DNA from: Akkermansia sp.
Lineage (GTDB): Bacteria > Verrucomicrobiota > Verrucomicrobiia > Verrucomicrobiales > Akkermansiaceae
Direction of reading: 5' to 3'
Length of the DNA: 37,801 bases
Assembly (NCBI GenBank): GCA_030536145.1
Contig: JAUNQN010000026.1
Coordinates: 2,159-39,959 of the forward strand
The notes under the pieces are model-generated. The model saw nothing but the letters and a program-made list of their open reading frames with translations, had not been told where the DNA came from and made no database searches. Position 1 is the stretch's first letter. Every line of letters starts with the position of its first letter. Position numbers and translations under genes: made by a program. Below are positions 35,168-37,801 of the stretch, piece by piece.

Positions 35168-35991
35168 GCATCTACCAGGACAACTTCGACAGCCTCTCCG
35201 AGCTGGAGCGCCTGGCTGCCATGGCGCACGACCCCGTGCGCATCCATGAAATAGGCCAGGAGCAGTGGCCCCTGGCCATGATGGCCTGTGGGCTCATGGC
35301 CAGCAACGACGAGGAGAAGCAGGAGGAAAACCTGGATATCTACCCCGTCTTTGCAGAAAAGACCACCGCGGAATCCCGCCGCGCCAGCATGCAGATGCTC
35401 TGCCGCTTCATCTCCTCACGCAAGGGTGAGGGCTGGAAATCCCTCCTGCCCTACTTCCTCTGTGAGCCGGATGCTGCCCTGGCCCGCAAGGCATCCCTGA
35501 ACCTCCTCACCCTGGCCCAGCCCGCCCCGGATACGCAGCTCGCCGGCATCGTGGAGCTGGTGCGCTGCATCAGGGCCGGCGATGCCCTGGACAACGGCCC
35601 CATGCTGAATGCCATCCTCAGCCTGGCGGACATGCGCGCCATCAAGCTCCTGGAGCCCCTGTGCGACCTCTCCGATGTCTCCCTGGGCGCCCTGGTGGAT
35701 GATATTGACCTTCCTGCCAATCATCTTGCTTGCCAATGGCTGCTCCATGTGGTAGAATCCCACCCGGACCTGGCGCAGGAGGTGGCAGATGCTCTCTGCC
35801 GCATAGCCCCGCAGGCTCCCGGTATCATGGACCTGGTGCTTCCCATCCCCTTCTGGGCGTTTGAGAAACCCGCTCCCCAGCCCCTCCACGGCTGGACAAA
35901 TGCCGAATACTTCCCGCGCCTTCTCCCCGTGCTGGAGAAATACCTCTCCCCGGATCAGATAGCGCAGGTTCAGGCCGCCTTCGGCGCCTGA
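35164..35991 (+). CDS. Helical protein of unknown function, possibly HEAT-like
   Basis: The 275-residue soluble protein starts MSIYQDNFDSLSELERLAAMA. It consists mainly of predicted amphipathic helices with Leu/Ala spacing (LARKASLNLLTLAQ, LNAILSLADMRAIKLLEPL, WLLHVVESHPDLAQEVADALCRIAP), reminiscent of HEAT-type repeats, but no family was recognised. It overlaps the TPR gene by 4 nt, suggesting joint function. Codons at about 35720-35760 (CTT, GCT, AAT) differ from the gene's usual GC-rich choices; that segment holds a promoter-like sequence likely serving the tRNA downstream. Confidence 0.75.
   Translation: MSIYQDNFDSLSELERLAAMAHDPVRIHEIGQEQWPLAMMACGLMASNDEEKQEENLDIYPVFAEKTTAESRRASMQMLCRFISSRKGEGWKSLLPYFLCEPDAALARKASLNLLTLAQPAPDTQLAGIVELVRCIRAGDALDNGPMLNAILSLADMRAIKLLEPLCDLSDVSLGALVDDIDLPANHLACQWLLHVVESHPDLAQEVADALCRIAPQAPGIMDLVLPIPFWAFEKPAPQPLHGWTNAEYFPRLLPVLEKYLSPDQIAQVQAAFGA
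35730..35758 (+). promoter_or_regulatory. Intragenic sigma-70 promoter, probably for tRNA-Arg
   Basis: TTGCCA (35730-35735), 17-nt spacer, TAGAAT (35753-35758), inside the preceding coding sequence. There are only 11 bp between that gene's stop and the tRNA, so a tRNA promoter must lie inside the gene or further upstream. Confidence 0.6.
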
Positions 35992-36002
35992 CCCGCCCCG
36001 CC

Positions 36003-36074
36003 GGCCTCGTAGTTCAATGGATAGAACGGCCCTCTCCTAAAGGGCAAATGTGGGTTCGATTCCCGCCGGGGCTA
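36003..36074 (+). tRNA. tRNA-Arg (anticodon CCU)
   Basis: A full cloverleaf folds: acceptor GGCCTCG with CGGGGCT, D stem GTTC/GAAC, anticodon stem GCCCT/AGGGC around loop CTCCTAA (anticodon CCT), T stem GTGGG/CCCGC with loop TTCGATT, discriminator A. CCA is not encoded. It reads AGG codons. This tRNA is a frequent integration site in other genomes, but no integrase is next to it here. Confidence 0.95.
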
Positions 36075-36108
36075 TCGCGGACAGGGTGAATGCCCTGTCC
36101 GCGATTTT
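36074..36108 (+). terminator. Rho-independent terminator of tRNA-Arg
   Basis: ATCGCGGACAGGG (36074-36086) pairs perfectly with 36093-36105, followed by TTTT. The stem begins at the tRNA discriminator base, so 3' processing must compete with the hairpin. Confidence 0.88.
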
Positions 36109-36149
36109 GCTTCATGGTGATTGATTTTTAGTAGGTTGCAAGGATTTTG

Positions 36150-36342
36150 CTGCCTCGCTTGCGAGCCTGTTTTGGTTCGTCTGGTTGTCGGTGGTTGCAG
36201 ACTTTTGGTCGGGGCTCTTTCGGGCGCTCCTGTGCGTTTCGTGGGTTTATCCTGCCGAAATCGCACATATATTCCCGCGGAATAAGGGGTAAGCATACCC
36301 CTGTGTTCCGTGATGGATGATACCGGGGTGTTCATATCCCCG
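36150..36342 (+). other. Hairpin-rich non-coding stretch (candidate structured RNA)
   Basis: No credible gene lies between 36109 and 36412. Successive stems can be drawn on the plus strand: CTCGC/GCGAG near 36156; GTGCGTTTCG (36232-36241) with CGAAA-T-CGCAC (36256-36266); ATTCC/GGAAT (36271-36283); GGGGTA/TACCCC (36286-36301); and CGGGG/CCCCG (36324-36342). The motif CCGTGATGG recurs on both sides of the last hairpin. It could be the leader of the small gene at 36485 or a separate RNA. A chance origin cannot be excluded. Confidence 0.35.
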
Positions 36343-36412
36343 CCCGTGATGGTTGCTCTCGACCTTGCGGCGGCTTCGGTCTTTGACTTTTGGCTGTCGG
36401 GTGTCGGGGCTT

Positions 36413-36434
36413 GGGGGGGGGGGGGGGGGGGGGG
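36413..36434 (+). repeat. 22-nt poly-G tract
   Basis: An uninterrupted run of 22 G lies 50 bp upstream of the 48-aa gene. Such tracts change length by slipped-strand mispairing. The length here may also suffer sequencing error. Confidence 0.9.
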
Positions 36435-36484
36435 TGCGGATGCCGTGGAACCTCTATTACTCACAAACAAGACTTACTAAAATC

Positions 36485-36631
36485 ATGGCTTCTGCTACGA
36501 AGAAAATCAAAATCAATGGGGCGTTGTACCGCCTTAGTACCGGGGTTCAGGTGTGGACGCGTCGGGGCAAGTCTCAACTTGTCGCGCGTATTCCTCAGAG
36601 TGACGGAATAATTGAGTACAAATCAAGATAG
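36485..36631 (+). CDS. 48-residue basic protein, unknown function
   Basis: The product is MASATKKIKINGALYRLSTG followed by VQVWTRRGKSQLVARIPQSD and an IIEYKSR end. It is rich in Lys and Arg with alternating hydrophobics, compatible with a small beta-sheet nucleic-acid or protein binder. The same frame is open upstream through the poly-G tract to an ATG at 36353, which would make a 92-residue protein in phase only at this tract length. The start at 36485 is preferred because the upstream part is low-complexity. A short CCGCC/GGCGG hairpin follows the stop. No family was recognised. Confidence 0.55.
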   Translation: MASATKKIKINGALYRLSTGVQVWTRRGKSQLVARIPQSDGIIEYKSR

Positions 36632-36679
36632 AGCCGCCCTTTGGCGGGGGCCGGCTGGGGCGTCCTTCTTTCCAGCGAC

Positions 36680-36719
36680 AAAAGAGAAACACCCCGCCAA
36701 GTGGATGCCTGACGAGGTG
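36680..36719 (-). terminator. Terminator of the PEP-CTERM gene
   Basis: On the minus strand CACCTCGTC pairs with GGCGGGGTG (two G-U pairs, 9 bp, 12-nt loop), followed by TTTCTCTTTTG. Confidence 0.65.
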
Positions 36720-36743
36720 CAACTCTTTATTTAAGGAAATGTT

Positions 36744-37427
36744 TTACTTGCGGCGGCGGCGGGTGGCAAGACCAGCGAGAGCCAGCAGGGAAAGGGTCGC
36801 CGTGGCGGGTTCGGGTACGGGGGAGGAAGTAGCTTTGCCGACAATGTAGAGACCTCTACTTGCGCTACTGTTAAGCCCCACAAGAGCGACTTCATTGTCT
36901 CCGAGGCCGCTACCATACTCTTGCAACCCCGTGATAGAAGATACCTTAGTGTAGCCAACATACTTCACCAAAGAGTTGCCGAGTGTAAGATTATTGTTTG
37001 CGGACGTCTGCATAAAAGTGACGAGCGGCCAGTCTGTCGGACAGGTAGCAAAACTAGCTGTTACGAGCTGGATGTAAGCGTAGTCGGAGGATGCGGTGAG
37101 CAGTGTCTCCCAATGGGTTACTGCCGCCTGGTTGCCTGTAATGTCAACGGTTCCCTGAGACTTAGGATAGAAGTTTTTCGTGCTCAAAACATGTTCACCA
37201 ACAAAGCTCAATGTCAAAGAGCTTGATTCGGTTGCGTCAAAAATATAATTAAATTTTTCATCAGAGTCCACGGAGAATATGACGTCCGCTCCTTTGCCAT
37301 ACACATCCGAGGTGAACGAGGTAGCCTGACTGCTTATAAGCGAGCTCATAGATGTGGTGTATGTCACGCCGAACGCCTGTCCACCCATCAGGGCGAGAGC
37401 CGCCATTGCAAAAAGTGTCTTTTTCAT
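36744..37427 (-). CDS. Secreted PEP-CTERM-anchored protein
   Basis: The 227-residue protein has a signal peptide (MKKTLFAMAALALMGGQAFG) and a C-terminal sorting tail: VPEPAT (204-209), a hydrophobic helix (ATLSLLALAGLA) and RRRRK. PEP-CTERM tails are recognised by exosortases and mark surface or exopolysaccharide-associated proteins. The middle is Ser/Thr-rich with beta character (SLTLSFVGEHVLSTKNF, DYAYIQLVTASF) and shows no known domain. It has its own promoter, with a poly-G tract in the spacer, and an AT-rich leader of about 55 nt holding a GTTAG/CTAAC hairpin. AT-richer than the housekeeping genes. Confidence 0.9.
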   Translation of the reverse strand: MKKTLFAMAALALMGGQAFGVTYTTSMSSLISSQATSFTSDVYGKGADVIFSVDSDEKFNYIFDATESSSLTLSFVGEHVLSTKNFYPKSQGTVDITGNQAAVTHWETLLTASSDYAYIQLVTASFATCPTDWPLVTFMQTSANNNLTLGNSLVKYVGYTKVSSITGLQEYGSGLGDNEVALVGLNSSASRGLYIVGKATSSPVPEPATATLSLLALAGLATRRRRK

Positions 37428-37487
37428 TGTCGTTGTAAGTTGTTGAAATTGTTTTGATGAAGTTAGTTGAAAAATCTAACAATCTGC

Positions 37488-37517
37488 ATTATAGTCAACA
37501 GGGGGGGGAGGAGTCAA
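37488..37517 (-). promoter_or_regulatory. Promoter of the PEP-CTERM gene with a homopolymer spacer
   Basis: On the minus strand TTGACT (37512-37517), 18-nt spacer, TATAAT (37488-37493). Eight consecutive G (37501-37508 on the plus strand) lie inside the spacer. Loss of one base would give the optimal 17 nt. Confidence 0.75.
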
Positions 37518-37610
37518 GGTTTTCCTTTGTCAGTTGAGCGTTTTTTACGAGCGCGCCAAGGGCGGAGAGAATGCGGTATGGGGCTGTGCCGGGTTTGGTG
37601 CGGGTTGCAT

Positions 37611-37639
37611 TTGACGCGGCTTTTGCTTTCCTGTATACT
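37611..37639 (+). promoter_or_regulatory. Sigma-70 promoter of the last, partial gene
   Basis: TTGACG (37611-37616), 17-nt spacer, TATACT (37634-37639). ATG at 37651, leader about 5 nt. Confidence 0.7.
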
Positions 37640-37650
37640 TCCTGCACCTC

Positions 37651-37801
37651 ATGCTTCCTACCGAAAAACAACTCCGCGATTTATTCAAGATGCTGATTCC
37701 TACGGCTTCGGCGCGGTGCGTGTTTGCTCGTCCTCCACATAGGCGGGAGGTGTGCGGGTTTCGTTTGTATTACAAGAAAACGCTGGTGCGGGAGTATTTT
37801 T
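37651..37801 (+). CDS. Start of an unidentified gene, cut by window edge
   Basis: An open frame of 50 codons begins MLPTEKQLRDLFKMLIPTAS and continues with a basic, aromatic stretch (FRLYYKKTLVREYF) to the window end. The strong promoter 11 bp before the ATG supports it being real. No signal peptide is seen. The visible part is too short for a functional call. Confidence 0.5.
   Translation, partial: MLPTEKQLRDLFKMLIPTASARCVFARPPHRREVCGFRLYYKKTLVREYF

Noticed and set aside
36072..36470. 132-codon open frame on the minus strand
   Set aside because: It ends inside the tRNA, crosses the poly-G tract as poly-Pro, and shows no protein-like composition.

Overview
The window looks like a chromosomal segment of a GC-rich, Gram-negative bacterium, most likely a Verrucomicrobiota member close to Akkermansia. 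This is an inference. It rests on a secreted protein with a VPEPAT-helix-RRRRK (PEP-CTERM) tail, many small lipoproteins and M23, Amidase_3 and NlpC/P60 cell-wall enzymes, a dnaK-groES-groEL gene order, and the near absence of Shine-Dalgarno sequences. Several genes have a canonical -35/-10 promoter that ends only 6-9 bp before the ATG, so they are probably translated from leaderless mRNAs.

Layout. 1-4.1 kb (minus strand): dnaK, groES and groEL (groEL runs off the left edge), with an excellent sigma-54 (-24/-12) promoter match upstream of dnaK. 4.3-14.2 kb: a defence island. A divergent dinD gene faces a type I restriction-modification operon (hsdM, hsdS, hsdR). Between hsdS and hsdR lie a two-helix membrane protein gene and a Septu-type ATPase/HNH pair (ptuA, ptuB), which has its own duplicated promoter. 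A small in-frame fragment of a second hsdR 3' end follows hsdR. 14.2-20.2 kb: an unknown gene, then housekeeping genes (rppH, trmO, an amidase lipoprotein, ruvB, rplY, an NlpC/P60 lipoprotein) and two small lipoproteins.

20.3-24.5 kb: a tyrosine recombinase, a 20-bp inverted repeat pair enclosing about 146 bp, and an AT-richer pair of glycan genes (a large polytopic membrane protein and a family 2 glycosyltransferase). One repeat arm forms the spacer of the promoter that drives the glycan genes. This arrangement suggests an invertible, phase-variable promoter, or else a regulated divergent promoter. 24.5-27.5 kb: an LptF/LptG-type permease, the diadenylate cyclase cdaA, a 56-residue stub that resembles only the membrane anchor of its partner CdaR, and bioD.

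27.5-32.3 kb (minus strand): pgsA, then a lipoprotein, M23 peptidase and TPR protein cluster. 32.4-36.1 kb (plus strand): a coiled-coil membrane protein, metF, a membrane TPR protein and a helical protein of unknown function, then tRNA-Arg(CCU), which is probably transcribed from a promoter inside the preceding gene. 36.1-37.8 kb: a hairpin-rich non-coding stretch, a 22-nt G tract, a 48-aa gene, a PEP-CTERM surface protein gene whose promoter spacer holds an 8-nt G tract, and the start of one more gene. The two G tracts make this end of the window a candidate phase-variable surface locus.
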